A DNA stretch of 5,497 nt from Rhodospirillales bacterium (GTDB lineage Bacteria; Pseudomonadota; Alphaproteobacteria; Acetobacterales; Acetobacteraceae): assembly GCA_025350425.1 (NCBI GenBank), contig JANXXW010000484.1, positions 1-5,497 on the forward strand. Direction: 5' to 3'. Positions within the stretch are counted from its first letter, which is position 1. Every line of letters starts with the position of its first letter. The notes below the pieces were generated by a model. It ran no database searches. It had not been told where the DNA came from and saw nothing but the letters and a program-made list of their open reading frames with translations. Positions 4,931-5,497 of this stretch are shown here, in pieces. The position numbers and the translations under genes are program-made.

Positions 4931-5497
4931 TCAGGCGGCCGCTTTGGCTTCCCGCCTGCGGGCGTGCAATACGAATTCGGTATAGCCGTTCGGCTGCTCA
5001 CGTCCCTTGAACACGAGGTCGCACGCCGCCTTGAAAGCCACGCCGTCGTAGCCCGGTGCCATCGGACGATACAGCGGGTCATCGGCGTTCTGCCGGTCCA
5101 CCACCAGCGCCATCCGCTTCAGCGTCTCCGTCACCTGTGCTTCCGTGGTGATTTCGTGACGGAGCCAGTTGGCGATGTGCTGGCTGGAAATACGCAGCGT
5201 GGCGCGGTCCTCCATCAGCCCGATGTCGTGGATGTCAGGGACCTTGGAGCAGCCGACGCCCTGGTCGATCCAGCGCACGACGTAGCCGAGAATGCCCTGT
5301 GTGTTGTTGTCCAGTTCCTGTTGCACGTCTTCGGGCGACCAGTTCGGACGATCGGCGAGCGGGACGGTGAGGATGTCGGCGTTTTTGGCTGGCGCGCGCT
5401 TGGACAGTTCCACCTGGCGGGCGGCGACATCGACCTCGTGATAGTGCAGCGCGTGCAGCGTCGCAGCGGTTGGCGACGGCACCCAGGCGGTATTGGC
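4931..5497 (-). CDS. glcB: Malate synthase G, C-terminal part
   Basis: This is the last 188 residues of malate synthase G (about 720 in full), which condenses glyoxylate with acetyl-CoA to give malate in the glyoxylate cycle and glycolate use. The gene runs off the right edge of the window. The fragment opens with ANTAWVPSPTAATLHALHYH, a hallmark of the G isoform. Fragment Cys83 in GVGCSKVPD and Asp97 in LMEDRATLRIS are 14 residues apart, exactly like Cys617 and the catalytic base Asp631 of the E. coli enzyme. ISSQHIANWLRH and the C-terminal QPNGYTEFVLHARR are also conserved. The stop is TGA at 4933-4931. Nothing suggests damage. The small membrane gene follows 26 bases later, probably in the same operon. 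The promoter is outside the window. Confidence 0.96.
   Translation of the reverse strand, partial: ANTAWVPSPTAATLHALHYHEVDVAARQVELSKRAPAKNADILTVPLADRPNWSPEDVQQELDNNTQGILGYVVRWIDQGVGCSKVPDIHDIGLMEDRATLRISSQHIANWLRHEITTEAQVTETLKRMALVVDRQNADDPLYRPMAPGYDGVAFKAACDLVFKGREQPNGYTEFVLHARRREAKAAA

Overview
The window is GC-rich, densely coding bacterial DNA. It most likely comes from an alphaproteobacterium, and Acetobacteraceae is my best guess. The reasons are the set of protein families, a sequence resembling the alphaproteobacterial SAM-II (metA) element ahead of a methionine gene, and the remains of a cobalamin-radical-SAM/epimerase/glycosyltransferase operon of a type I associate with alphaproteobacteria. 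The taxonomic call is inference.

Layout. Positions 1-537 (+) hold the 3' part of a classical short-chain dehydrogenase. It converges on a small, unrecognised, histidine-rich protein gene (546-863, -). That gene has a near-perfect sigma-54 (-24/-12) promoter at 896-910 and an 11-bp inverted repeat, one arm of which covers its ribosome binding site. Next come a 12-bp-arm hairpin (950-987), an intact O-acetylhomoserine sulfhydrylase gene (metY, 994-2286, -), a degenerate SAM-II-like leader (about 2303-2364) and a MaoC-like hot-dog protein gene (2355-2825, -). maoC-like and metY look like one transcription unit. The candidate riboswitch lies in their 68-base spacer and overlaps the maoC stop codon.

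Positions 2935-4762 (+) are a collapsed glycan-biosynthesis operon. In order it has an NAD-dependent sugar epimerase pseudogene (frameshift, nonsense codon, lost glycine, internal deletion), a 67-codon remnant of a B12-binding radical SAM protein, an apparently intact GT4 glycosyltransferase (3612-4691), and the first about 24 codons of a CgeB-like glycosyltransferase whose start codon reads ATA. The 1-4-base start/stop overlaps of the ancestral operon are still visible although most of the inner gene sequence is gone.

The right end carries the 3' part of malate synthase G (glcB, 4931-5497, -). It is followed on the same strand by a 42-codon gene (4776-4904) with a perfect AAGGAGG ribosome binding site, encoding a single-pass membrane protein. 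The short stretches between genes (864-993, 2826-2934) hold only the signals described; nothing longer than 300 bases lacks a gene or gene remnant.
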